DNA of 64,000 nt, from NCBI GenBank assembly GCA_023213395.1, contig CM041465.1:15190001-15254000 (forward strand), in the 5' to 3' direction. This document shows positions 31,740 to 43,115 of the stretch, piece by piece (position 1 is the first letter of the stretch; every line of letters starts with the position of its first letter). The notes beneath the pieces are model-generated. The model ran no database searches. It saw only the letters and a list, made by a program, of their open reading frames with translations, and was not told where the DNA came from. This stretch comes from Cycas panzhihuaensis. Taxonomy: Eukaryota; Cycadophyta. A program made the position numbers and the translations under genes.

Positions 31740-34682
31740 TGGAATTACATCTGCAGGATGGTCACTACGCTTAGTAGGGGTTAAGGTGGTCAACGACCAA
31801 TGCTGGGGTATGGATGGAATCCTACAAGCAGAAGAGAACACCAAATAGGGCATCTGTATGCCAGAGCATGAGTTTGGGACCCGCGAATGGTGCCTAACTT
31901 CCTTGGAGTAGCTTTCACTTTTGGTTTCGAGGGGCGAGATAAACGTAGGGATATCTCAGGCAGTCGCAAAGGATGAAGTCCTCCCACCCTTGGATGGCTG
32001 GAAGGGAGAAGGAGAGACCCACAATAGGGGGGTTCCTATAGCGAAAGAACATAGGATGAGGTGTAATATGCAAAGGAGTACAAGACAAGTGTGGATAGGC
32101 ACTTCTTAGGCTAATTAGCCTAAGGAGGATCTAAACAGAAAAGGTGGTTGCGAAAGGAGAAACCTTACCACTATGTAAGCTGAGGGGGACTAAGACCAGT
32201 CAAGAATGATGAGACTTATACATGTTGGATATGTGGAGTATGGTAAACAGATGACCAAAATGTGATGTCATATATGTCCACAAAGGGGGATCTAGAACTA
32301 CACTCCCTCTCTCTCTTTTCCTTTTTAATAACAAAAGACAGAGAAAAGAAATGAAAGAAAGTGTTTTATACACATTCAAGCATGCATACTAAGGTGATGT
32401 CCAACTAAGGGGTGCCTTTGGTTTAGGTAGGGAAAATGGGGAGGTGTAATTCCTATTATGTCCCTTTACCTATAAAAGCAACCATAAAGCACACATATGC
32501 AAGGTGAATGCAAATAAATTGGTTTGTTACCTTTTTGTCTTTATGTGACTTATTATGCAAAGAAAACAGATGCCTAATAAAAGCATAAAAAGAAAGAGGT
32601 GGAGGAAGAGATATGATGCATACCTAGAAAGTGACACGGTTGATGGGGGAGCTTCACTTGTATGCCACATACGGCCTCCCGTCCTCAGTCAACGCACAGT
32701 CATAGTTGGAGCAAAAATTGAGTGGGGGCTTCCTTACCTTCCCCGTGTAAAGGAAAAACAAAGCAGGAAAGCAAAGAGAGCCAAAGACCATGCAAGAAAG
32801 CAGAAAATGAAGAAAGAAAGAAGAGCAAGGACTTACCCAGATTAGTGCATTCTTTCCCTTTACAAACGTTACCACAAACCTGCAATCACAAAGGGTTTTC
32901 CCTTCCAAGAAGGGGCTGCCAAGATGCAAGCTAATATATGTGCGATGATACAAAATAATACTAAAGTTTTGTACCTTTACTTAGTGAATCTACTATCCAA
33001 ATCAACTCTGCACTCCTTTAAAAAAAATAATGTACGCTAAGAAGGAAAGAGAGGTTAGCCTTAGGATGGCCAAACCTCCCACAAGTGGACCTCCATGCAG
33101 CCTTCGGATGTAAAAGTACAATGGTTTTATGGTAGCCTATGGGTAGCAAGCAAGAATGAGAGTCAATGTTGTTTGATGTGGAAGAGTTGCCTACGTAGCG
33201 AAGACACTATGGGCAGCGAATTGCCACACCGGCCTTGCCAAGGGTCCAGATGGATGTTGAATGATGTTTGGGGCTTAAAGAGGGCCCAAAGGGAGAGCGT
33301 GCAGGCCTATAACTAGCATAGCAAGGGCTACGTATACTGATATCCAGCGCAGGCTTGGTCTCACAAACTCCTAGTTTGCTCAAGGGAAGCACAGGCACAA
33401 GAGAGGAAGGATGGGAAGGGGTTTACCCCTAGGAAGTAAGCTAAAAAGGGATGGATCCTTCTTTAACTCCCTTCACCCAATCCTTATGGACCCTCTCCCA
33501 TAGCTTTCTTGAGGGAAACCAGTGGAGAATGGGAGAAATCTTAAGATGACAAAGTCAAAATAGGAAAAACACTCTCTATTTATAACAACAACACAAAAGG
33601 AGAGGATAGTATACTTTTAGATAAGTTTTAATGGAATAAATTTATGCTAAAATATAAAAACAAAGCAAGGGGTACCTATTAGGCTGTGTTAGGGGTGGAT
33701 CTACCACTGCAAACAATGGAAGAAGGCAGATTTTGAAGGGTCCACAAGGTACCTCGCAAGGTGGTATTATAGAAGGAACTTGCTTAATGAAAACTGAAGG
33801 GTAAGCATGGAGATCTCTCTTGAAGATGCTAGATGAAGAGTCCTCTACCACGTGCCAGAGTTGTTACATGTGAATCCTAGGTTGGAATGGCAGAAAACTC
33901 CAGCGTTACAAGTGTACCTTTGAAAAGAGAGGAAGAGAGAGCAGAATAGAAGTAGTAGGAAGTGTTGTTAGAGAGCCAAGAGCAATAAAATGAGGTCCTT
34001 TTTAGGATATATACCCATCCTAACCCTAATCGAGTGATTAGGGTTTAGGTAGGACTGACTTGGTAACTTGTCTACGTGGCAGTTCCACAAAAAGAGCGAG
34101 AATTATCACGATGGATTAAAAAAATAGTAAGCAATAGTTGCATCGCAGTAAACTTCACGGTACCACTAAGTTTACAGCGATGCGAGACCAAAATGCTAAA
34201 ATAGCAATGGTAAGGGTCTTGGGAGCCCAAAATAGAGATGTGCTAGGTCTAGGAGGGGCTAGCCCTCCTGTCCAGGTGGTTAGGAATAGTTTGAGTGACA
34301 TATAGGCTAGACCAAATGGGACATCATAAGTTAAGATTCCCAGAAATGCTATGAAATGATGCAAGATCAAGGTTTGAGCAGATCACACGAGTTAGGTGAG
34401 GCTTGAGGTGATGTGGAGGTGGCACGGGGGGTTGTAGAGTACCATGGGGATGCCTGCCTCATGGAGAGGCATGTCCCACGAGTTGTCATAGGCTAGAAAG
34501 ATGATAAGCAACATGATCAAGTAATAGGTATAAGGTGATCACTCGAATATGATAGGCAATCATGCAATGAGGTGATGCTTCTATCTACCTTTCCAAAGAA
34601 ACAATAAAGGCACAAAGGAAGAAGCATACCTGCGCTTACCTAAGTCGATCTGTCCATACGCATTCCCAGTAGCCAGGAAACA
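31740..34682 (-). repeat. 5' LTR of gypsy I
   Basis: 2943 bp, partner of 17851-20787. On the - strand an inverted repeat (34049-34019, arms CCTAAACCCTAATC and GATTAGGGTTAGG around ACTC) stands just upstream of TATATAT (34013-34007). A GGTACC motif lies near 34141-34190. This is the promoter-bearing copy, and transcription would run leftward. Confidence 0.93.
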
Positions 34683-34687
34683 ACATG

Positions 34688-34958
34688 CTCACATGGGACA
34701 TGTTTACATTGATAGACTTAGAGATCTTTGTAATACTCTTCCAAGTCTTCTAAAGTTCTCCTCCAAGCCCTTCAAATATGAAGCTTGTATCATTACCAAA
34801 TCTCATCGATAACCCTTTCCTAAAAGTTAGTAGAAATTAAGCCATCCATTATAATTAGTATACTCTAATCTATGTAGACCAATGCCTATTCCTTGACTAA
34901 AGGGCAAGCTATATTACATCTCTTTCATTGATAATTTCACTAAAAAAGTATGGGTAGC
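34688..34958 (+). pseudogene. C integrase, second fragment, between the two gypsy elements
   Basis: Reads GHVYIDRLRDLCNTLPSLLKFSSKPFKYEACIITKSHR.PFPKS, KLSHPL.LVYSNLCRPMPIP.LKGKLYYISFIDNFTKKVWVA, colinear with B. The first DDE Asp (SDLCGP in B) is now Asn (SNLCRP). Broken at GTAGC (34954-34958) by gypsy II; continues at 51479. It forms the 271-bp spacer between two divergent 5' LTRs. Confidence 0.9.
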
Positions 34959-37498
34959 TATTTCCCAGCTACTGGGAATGGACTCGAGACACATCGACCC
35001 AGGTATATTCAGGTATACATTCTCACTTCTCCCCGCTTGTGCTTGATTGAGATTATTTAGTGTAGACTACTTGACATATGCCTGCCTGCATACATTACTT
35101 TTCTACCTGATCATGTTGTATGTGCTTACAGCACACTATCAGCCTATGACGACTCACAATAGGCGCATTCTTCAGCGAATGCTACACCCCGTATGGCGCA
35201 CAGCCACCCACATCATCTCCACAACCTCTCGGGATGTTTCAGTTAGTCATGTCTGCCCATTTTACGACATTTGGCTCATGTTGTAGTCTCCTCCAAGCCC
35301 GGTTAATCCCTTGGTTGAGACCCGCTTTACTGTTCTAGTTGCTTGCTCATCATCTGGATGTTTCTCCCTACTATTTTAGGTTTGATTTGCCCTTAATAAC
35401 AGCTCCAAAACCTTTGTGTCTGTTGTTTTTTTTTTTTTTTTGTTACCAGTTTGGTATCGCTGTAAACTCAGCAGTACCATGGTCTTTGCCGCAGTACCAC
35501 TAGGTTTGCCGTGGTACAACTGTTTGAATTTTAAAAAGAAAAACCACGCAACAGTTTCTGCTTTTTTCGCGGAACTGCCACGTGGCGTCCATCAATTCGA
35601 GTCGCCCTGATATCCCCAACGTTCACCTACAGTGAACAGGGGATAAAGGGGATTTTTCCTCCTCATTTTGAGATCTTTTGCCCATTTTTCTAACTTTTCT
35701 ACTCAAAATTCACATAGAAAGACATACTCTACATGCACAGAAACCTGTCACAAAGGAGAAGACATTGCTACAAGATGGATTTTCAAGGATCATTGCTGCC
35801 CCCACAGCTCTCAATAGTAGGCCTCACATCTTCTTGCAAGTGACCAAGGTTTCAAGAAGGATTTCTTCCAAAAGCTCCTCAAAAAGACCAACTTCCAAGG
35901 TTCCAAGCTTACAAAGATATTTCCACACTTTACTCTTATAGAAACCTACCACTATTATTCTCCATATGCTGGTTATTCCTGATATTTCCTAACAGCAAAC
36001 ATATGTTTGATTCTCCCCCAACAAGGTACTCTCTACTGTTACTTACAATTTGTGTTGTTCTTGTTTCTTATGTTTTGATGAATAAAATTCTAGCTTATGT
36101 AGCTTTATGTTATTGCACTTGATTAGCATCATTCCCTTTTTCTTTTGAGGCATTACTGTTTTTTCCAAACCATCCCTCTCAACCCTTTCCTGGTTGGCTG
36201 TTGCAAAGGGGTAACATAAATAGGATTTGAGGGAGGTAGGCGGGGTTCCATCCCCCTTGCTGCCCTTCTCCCCAAGGGTTCCATCCCTTATCCTCTTTCC
36301 CTTTGTCTTTAGCGCCTTCTTAGGAATTGGGTTAAGGGAATTTGGAGAATCTAGTTTCGGTGTTAAAACTAGCGCTGGCAACCAGTTGCCACGCTGGTTC
36401 CAGAAATTCCATCTGTCAGTGTTGGGCCCTACCTAAGCCCCAAACCTTTCTGTTGCTCCCTTCTTTATTACTGTTTGTTGCCCTATGACCTTGTTGTCAG
36501 CCTGTTTCTCCTTTCCAAGTTCTGTGGAGATCCTTTGTGGGTGAATTAGCCATTCTGAGGCTATACTCTTTTCCTTTTTGGGTGTGCTTATGGTGTACGG
36601 TGGCGGGAGTCTTTATTGCATGTTGTTATTTTACTTTGCTACATATTGATGCTTAGTGTAGATTTATATAGTTCTATTTGATTTTAGTACGTATCTTCAG
36701 TGTATTTTGTGGCCCCTCTTCCGAGAGGGAGGCATTCTCCTAACTTACTTGCAGGATCTCGCGTTAGTGGAGCGGCGCGTGGAACGAAACCTATTGCAGG
36801 TTAGTTCTACATGTGGTGCATTCCTTATTATTTCACGCTTTTGCTTCTTTTCTATTTTTTGCTTTTGCATGTTTAAGGGGAGGTAAGTTAGCCCCTCTTC
36901 GGTTGCTTATGGCAACTATCATCGACCGGCATCGCATGCACAATGAGCAGAGTAGAAAGGAGCGGGACTTAAAGGGACAAGCAGCACTCCACTCAGGCAC
37001 TGGATCCAGGTACTCTTCTTATTCCTTGCGTATCTCTTTTACATCGTTGTCTTTTATACATCTTCTTATATAGTTAGGAACATGTAAAGAATTAAAAAGA
37101 GGAAAAGGAAAGTGTGTTTATTTTGTATTGTTTCCTATATCGGTTAGCTTAGCTTAGTCAGATTGTTTGCATTATATTCGAGCTACCCACGTTGTAACCC
37201 CTTTTTGCCTTCGCATATGTGTTAGTTTGCTTGCCTTTCTGTTTCATTGCCTTCTCATTACCTTTAGAAGATGCAGCGCACCAGGCACTTTCTCCTCTTC
37301 TTGGCCATCCGAGGGGTAGGAAGGCCTCGCTTTGCATGGCTACCTGGAAGCAACTAGGCACCTCTGCAATTCTAAATCCATGCTCCGACGTACAGACGCC
37401 CTATGAGGTGAAGTCCTTACTGCCTAGTTTAATTAGTTTTGCACTTTTTTATACCCTTTTGCTAGACGTAGGGACACCACCCCATAGCAAGCATTTCA
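34959..37498 (+). repeat. 5' LTR of gypsy II
   Basis: 2540 bp, starting TATTTCCC (TG decayed to TA) and ending GCATTTCA. A perfect hairpin, GTTCAC-CTACA-GTGAAC (35621-35637), stands immediately upstream of a TATA-like GATAAAGG (35642-35649). GGTACC-type motifs lie at 35440-35530. Short ORFs in it are not shared with its own 3' copy in frame and are chance. Confidence 0.93.
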
Positions 37499-37765
37499 CT
37501 GGCAACCATACTGGGGAACTGCCAGTAAGGGAACTAGTTTCGCTTCCCTTTTTCGTTGGTGTTCTTACCTCTAAGTAGTCTCTTATTCTGTATTTCAGTT
37601 GGGCAGCCCCCAATGTGCTTGCTTCATTTCTCTCTCTTCGCTTTCTTCTAACAATGCTCGTAAAGGCATTGCATGCAACGTTTCTCATGTCGCTTGTGAG
37701 GTCTGCCACCGTTGTTAGAAGACCAATCACCTCGTTCCCTTCCGTCGTCGAACCCTGATTTGACA
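37499..37765 (+). other. Gypsy II leader and primer site region
   Basis: Begins CTGGCAACCATACTGGGGAA right after the LTR, conserved with gypsy I. Probably a tRNA primer site starting with TGG at 37500; the tRNA is not assigned. The remainder includes GTTGGGCAGCCCCCAA, shared with I. Confidence 0.65.
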
Positions 37766-40040
37766 ATAGAAGGTTACTAGTCTGATTGGGCTTATCATAC
37801 CATGGTCTCGGGAACTCAAGAGTTTCTCGCGTCCATTCCTAGATCCACCCACGAGGGTGATGATTCCATCTACTATCCGGGTGACTCGTTTTGCCCTTCT
37901 AAGTTTCATCCTTCTGCGCATGCAATAGAAGGTTCATCTCCTCACGAGACTCATCATCCTACTAGTGAGCCTTACGAGAAGCACCATGAGGGATCCCCAA
38001 CATTCGAGATCCCGTCGACCTCGTATGGCTATGAGGATACCCCTCCTGCCGACGTGGTCGAAGTGCTTAGTGAGTACTTTCGAGCAACTCGCCGGTAACT
38101 ACATCCTAGGTGGTTTGAAGAAGTTCTGCGCAATGTAGCATCTTCTTCATCCATACCTGCACCTCCTACAGCAAATGATTCTTCTACCCATGCACACTCG
38201 CCCCATGTCGTGTCTACATCGGCTCCCAGGGCAAGTGTTGCGCCATCTATCTCTAGCCACGATCCTACTTCTTCAGGACCCATTTATGGCATGTTCTTTC
38301 CCTAACTTGGGGTTAGCATACAATTTCTGAGTCAAACGAATGCACCACCTTCAAACGTGGTGCATGCATTTCCTAATAGGCCTCGAGGCCCTACTAATGC
38401 TGCCGCTATCAACTATGTAGGACCTGCTCCTACGTACGCTCAAAACCCATCTGGTGGTCCTTCCCTTTACATGCCCCCAGGTTACACGTCTCAACCTTGG
38501 GGGCAGGGTAGGGGAAACCATCTTCCTGCTTATGGGGTGGACCTATTGCACCCATATAGGGTAGCGCCACCTACAGGTGGCCCATATGGGTAAAACCCGG
38601 TCCCGCACCCTTTATTTCCGCCATCTAGCGCAACTCCTATTGCCACGCCTTCACCAGGGAGCATGCCTCCCTTCCAAGGCACCTATCTGTAACCCCCTTT
38701 CTAACAAGAGGTATTTCCCCAAGGAGGGATGGGTTTACCACCCCCATCCATCCCTGTTTCATTACCGTCATCGATCCTTTAGCCCATGTAAGGACGCATC
38801 CCTTCATGGACTACCGATCGATGCCATTGTCCATTGAGGTGCTAAGGACTAACCTGCTGCCTCACCCTCCTGAAGTTCCTAAATTCGATGGAACTTCGTC
38901 GCAAGACCCAACCAAGCACATGCATAGTTTCTCTATGGCGTGCATAGATTATTGGGCTTACGACCACATTCTGATGAAGCTATTTCTACGATCCTTGCAG
39001 GGTGACGTCCTCAAGTGGTTCTATCGTCTCCCTGCCCATTCTATTTCTTCATTCCAGCAATTGGTTGATAAGTTCGTCAATTACTTTGACGTAGCCCATC
39101 CATTCTAGAGCAGAATGAAAGCGTTCATCTCGCTTAAACAAGGTCACGATGAAATGAATCGTGACTTTGTGCGATGGTTTCATGATCTCCTTCACTCTAC
39201 CTAGGCCACGTTGCCTGAAGAGTTAAAGCGGGATCTCTTCATCAATGCACTTCACCCGAAGTGTATGTGGAAGTCCTTAAGATGGGGGCAACCACATACG
39301 ACTCCACGATTACGAGGTGCTTGGCATTGGAGGCCATTGAGATCCAAGTCAGACTCAAGAAACCTCCCAAGCCCTCACAATGTCGTGAGGCACCTCCCCT
39401 AGTGAAGGAAACCAAACCTTCGCAACCTTCCAGGTCTACCTCTCATCTGACTGAGAGGACCTTAGACCCTCTTACCTCCATTATTCACTCATTCAAGTGC
39501 ATGATGAAGGAGCTTAAACTCCAGTCCCCTTCATCGCCAACCTCCCATAAACCAGTTCAGCAAGCTTCTTATGCCATTCCCCCCAAAGGGGGTAACACCC
39601 AACCTTCTCAAGCAAGGAGGATCGATCCTCCTCTTGAGAAGAGGTGGTGTTCCATCCATGGGGAATGTTTCCATGACTATTCGCATTGTCGGGCGCAACA
39701 CCCATGTGATACCCCGCTACGTGATTTGTCCCCTAGATGGGCATCGAGGCCTAACCTCAATCAACCTGTTCATAGAGATCCATTCCCCAAACATGGGGAA
39801 TGTAGTCGTGATGTTCAATAAAGGAACAATCAGAATCGGGATAGATCCCCTGATTCTCGTCCTTCACATGGTAGAGGGAAGGGTATGTGAAGGCCATCTT
39901 CCCCTTTGCACTCCCCTAACCGTCGTACTCCATCACCTTCGTGGTCCCGTAACAAGGGAAAGAAGGTGATCCAAATACTTGAGACCACTCCCCTTTACAC
40001 GTTGACTTGGTCTCAAGTCGCAAAGGAGGTAACTGGCGCC
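37766..40040 (+). pseudogene. Gypsy II gag
   Basis: Start ATG of gypsy I corresponds to ATA 37766 here (IEGY.SDWAYHT). Order: HEGDDSIYYPGDSFCPSKFHP, DTPPADVVEVLSEYFRATRR, a long Pro/Ser-rich part with GGPYG and QPWGQGRGNHLPAYGVDLLHPYR. The gag domain is MDYRSMPLSIEVLRTNLLPHPPEVPKFDGTSSQDPTKHMHSFSMACIDYWAYDHILMKLFLRSLQGDVLKWFYRLP (38806-39108), then LPEELKRDLFINALHPK. The knuckle WCSIHGECFHDYSHC (39648-39689; C-x2-H-x4-H-x4-C) is typical of Tat/Athila-side gypsy gag. A one-base loss near 39258 and several stops interrupt it. Confidence 0.9.
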
Positions 40041-40780
40041 TCCGCATCTACCTTGTAACTTGATCCTCATCCGGAAGCCATTCCTCTGAAGATTCCCGTA
40101 CTTCCTAAGAGCATTCCCATCCACCCTGGTTGATTCAACTTTAGAAGAGCCCTTACCCAACCCACAGGGAGGGGTAAGCCTTTCTTTGTAGTCAAAGAGC
40201 TTCTCACTGTGGCTGCCGAGATGTCCATCATGGATGTCTTGAGAAGTTGCCCCAAGCAACAAACGCTCCTCTTGGAAGCTCTAGGATCGAATGATGTATC
40301 CGTTCATGCCTTGGGCATAACCCAAAGTTGCGAACCCGTCATCTCTTTCGATCCCAGAGATCTTCCTGTGTCTAGTGGAAGGGAACACCAATGGAACTTC
40401 CCTTTCACCATTACCATAGATACTCCTGATTACATATTGCGAAGAACCGTTATGGACAACGGTTCTTCCATCAACGCCATGCCCTTGCGTGTCATGCAAG
40501 AGCTTAGCATTTTCGCCTTAGAACCTGTTCCATGGCAATGTCAGGGTTATGATGGTAGCGAGAAGACTCCTATGGGATCTATCTCGATACCTCTTACTCT
40601 CGAGGATAAGACTGTCATTACTAACATCATTGTCCTCAATGTTAACATTGATTACAACCTACTTCTAGGTCGACCATGGCTTGACCAAATGGGAGCCGTG
40701 TGTTCCACCCATTGGGGGTAACTTAAATTTGTCTATAACGGACAAATGAAAGTTGTCTCGCGCGAGTGATCGCTCACTAA
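40041..40780 (+). pseudogene. Gypsy II protease
   Basis: An open stretch of 170 codons (40209-40721) includes the retropepsin motif RRTVMDNGSSINAMPLRVMQEL with catalytic Asp at 40455-40457 and the second block IDYNLLLGRPWLDQMGAV. Upstream, GKPFFVVKELLTVAAEMSIMDVLRSCPKQQTLLLEALG links to gag. The active site looks intact, unlike gypsy I. It would have cleaved the gag-pol polyprotein. Confidence 0.92.
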
Positions 40781-41690
40781 ATAAACTAGGCCTTCTACTC
40801 AGGTAAGCCATGGCCATACGAAGGGAAACAAATGCCCTTCTGATCATGCCTCAGCATGCTCCATCAGAATCCCTAATTCTGCTCGTCATGAAGAAGATCC
40901 CATATCTTCTTCCCCTGATTTAACACATTTCACCCCCATCGGCATCGGAAGTTATGGGTAGCTCACCATGTTTGACGACGACAAGTCCCATAGTGAGGAT
41001 GAGGACATTCCTCATCCTATTTCCTTCCTCCGTGCTAGTGGGGGGCATTCTTCTCGTTCTAGGCCTCCTCCTAGGACCCCTTTTGTTATAGAGCCCGGTC
41101 ACTTTCACATGTCACATGTCATTGCACATGTCGGTCATCAGGCCCCTAGCTCTTCCATTCCATCACCTTCCACAGGTGATGATGTTGAGAGTTCCCCTCT
41201 TACTTTTTACGAGGGATCTCTCTTTGACTCTCCCTTAGAGTCCCTTAGGGATGTTGCGCAGCTTACAGGTCATACAGATCCTATCGCTCCCATGCCATCC
41301 CGTACCTTGTCCATTCGAAGTCAGGTCATCTATGGGGTGGACTACTTCGAGGACGACGAGGCTTTGTTGGAGCACTTGGCTGGCTCCACGCCCAGTTTGC
41401 CTCCTGGTCACCACAAGCTTGGCCACCAAAAGGTCCTAGCGATTGGGTCCATACTAGTTGACCCAATCCCTTCTTCTGTTTCTTCTCTTCCTGTCGATCT
41501 TGCCCCCCTCCATTTTGAGGAGATGAATGCTATGTGCATGGGGGCAACTCAGGACATAGTCCTTGCCCTAGACAAGATCATCAAGGTAGGAGCGGAATGT
41601 ACTTCTGACGAAGTGAGGGAATACTCCCTCCTATTCCAGGAATTTCGCGATGTGTTCGCGTGGGACTATTCTGACATGAAGGGAATCGAC
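40781..41690 (+). pseudogene. Gypsy II protease-RT spacer
   Basis: From 40968 open: MFDDDKSHSEDEDIPHPISFLRASGG, a Ser/Pro/His-rich stretch, then SQVIYGVDYFEDDEALLEHLAGSTPSLPPGHHKLGHQKVLAIGSILVDPIPSS and MNAMCMGATQDIVLALDKIIKVGAECTSDEVREYSLLFQEFRDVFAWDYSDMKGID. The last block is the usual lead-in to gypsy RT (EFxDVFAWxYxDMxGID). Confidence 0.88.
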
Positions 41691-42435
41691 CCCTCTATCG
41701 TCACGCACAACCTTACGGCTGTTCCTGACGCTCGTCCTATGCGTCAAAAGTAGCGTCCCCTCCACCCAAAGCTCTCAGCCACCGTTAAAATAGAGGTTGA
41801 AATGCTTCTAGACATAGGACTCATTTCTTCTATCGATTACCCTAAGTGGGTATCGAATATCGTTTCCGTTGCCAAGAAGAACAGGACCATTCGCATTTGT
41901 GTTGACTTCCGATTGATCATACAACTTGAGGTATCGAATATCGTTTCTTCTTCCCTTCATTGATCAAATAATTGATCATACGGCTGGATTTGAAGTTATG
42001 TCCTTAATGGACAGCTTCTCCAGCTATAACCAAATTCAGATTTCTCCTGAAGACCGCCACAATACGGCCTTCACTACGCCTTGGGGTACCTTTGCCTATA
42101 AGGCAATGCCCTTTGGTCTCAAGAATGCAGGGGCTACTTATCAAAGGGCCATGCATTTCATCTTTCATGACCTCATCAACAATATGTTGGAGGTCTTCAT
42201 GGACGATATGATGGGCCTTTCACATACCAGAGCCCATCATCCCTCTGACTTGCGGGCCATCTTCATATGATGCTGCAAGTATCACATCAGTTTAAACCTG
42301 TTGAAATGTATGTTTGCTGTCACTTCAGGCAAACTCTTGGGTTTTCTTGTGTCACAACGAGGAATCCAAATTGATTCGAAAAAACTCAAGGCAATCCTTG
42401 ACATGCCGCCACCTAGAACCCAATGACAAATTAAG
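41691..42435 (+). pseudogene. Gypsy II reverse transcriptase
   Basis: VTHNLTAVPDARPMRQK, LSATVKIEVEMLLDIGLISSIDYPKWVSNIVSVAKKNRTIRICVDFR, then a scrambled patch (41911-41948) that replaces the usual DLNxACPKDxF, then LPFIDQIIDHTAGFEVMSLMDSFSSYNQIQISPEDRHNTAFTTPWGTFAYKAMPFGLKNAGATYQRAMHFIFHDL. Catalytic FMDD is at 42196-42207; the first palm Asp is in SLMDSFSSYNQI. A TGA at 42268 and a later TGA follow. The patch shifts the frame by one, so the polyprotein is not continuous. Confidence 0.92.
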
Positions 42436-43115
42436 TTGTTTCTAGGTAGGCTCGATTTTCTGAGGCGCTTTTTGGCAAATTTTGCTATAAACAGCAAGCC
42501 TCTTACGAACCTATTAAAGAAAGGAGCCCCTTTTGTCTGGTCAGACAAGACCCAAAAGACCTTCGTAGGACTCAAGGAAGCTCTTGTTTCTGCCCCTACA
42601 CTGGCGCCTCCTCACTTTGATAGGCCCTTCATTCTATACACCTTGGCAACTGACGAATCCCTGGGTGCAATGCTCGCACAGGAGGATGATTTAGGAACCA
42701 AGAGAGCCATCTATTTCATCAGCCGCACTCTCGTTGCCACTGAATTAAACTATCCTCCCGCCGAGAAGGAATGCCTCTCCTTGGTCCATATGACCAAGAA
42801 GTTTAGGCATTATTTGCTCGACAATACAACCAAGGTGATCGTTTAATCCGATCCCTTGCATTACTTGCTTACTCGTTTAGACTTGACGGGTAGGATGGGT
42901 CGTTGGGCCGTCCTGCTTCAAGAGTTTGACTTGCAAGTCATCAACAGGAAGTTGAAGAAGGGAATGATAGTAGCAGAACAATTAGCTGATGCTTCCATCC
43001 CCAACACGAGCGGTGTTCCTGTTGACGACTCTTTCCCGGACAAGTCTATTTTGACCGTCCAAGGTGCTTCCTCTCACCCGCTCGCTGATAGTGAGTGGTA
43101 TGGCGATATTGTGTG
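42436..43115 (+). pseudogene. Gypsy II RT-linked RNase H
   Basis: FLGRLDFLRRFLANFAINSKPLTNLLKKGAPFVWSDKTQKTFVGLKEALVSAPTLAPPHFDRPFILYTLATDESLGAMLAQEDDLGTKRAIYFISRTLVATELNYPPAEKECLSLVHMTKKFRHYLL, a stop, then SDPLHYLLTRLDLTGRMGRWAVLLQEFDLQVI. Acidic positions (TDES, KEC, SDPL) are recognisable. In Tat elements this domain is thought to have degenerated after gain of the second RNase H; here it is still near full length. Confidence 0.9.

Larger units (their letters stand above)
17851..34682 (-). mobile_element. Gypsy element I, Tat-type, with antisense gene and distal RNase H
   Basis: 16.8-kb Ty3/gypsy element on the - strand, bounded by LTRs of 2937 bp (17851-20787) and 2943 bp (31740-34682). 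Order in its own sense: LTR, PBS region, gag (from 31476), protease, RT (5' half deleted), RNase H, integrase (ends 25496), antisense gene (+ strand, 22334-24763), archaeal-type RNase H (21629-21207), PPT, LTR. The extra RNase H and antisense ORF are hallmarks I associate with the plant Tat clade (Retand/Ogre relatives). Several catalytic residues are lost. Sister family of II. Confidence 0.92.

Noticed and set aside
34019-34049. Telomere-like CCCTAA/TTAGGG strings in the gypsy I LTR
   Set aside because: Only one unit on each arm of an inverted repeat; no tandem array.
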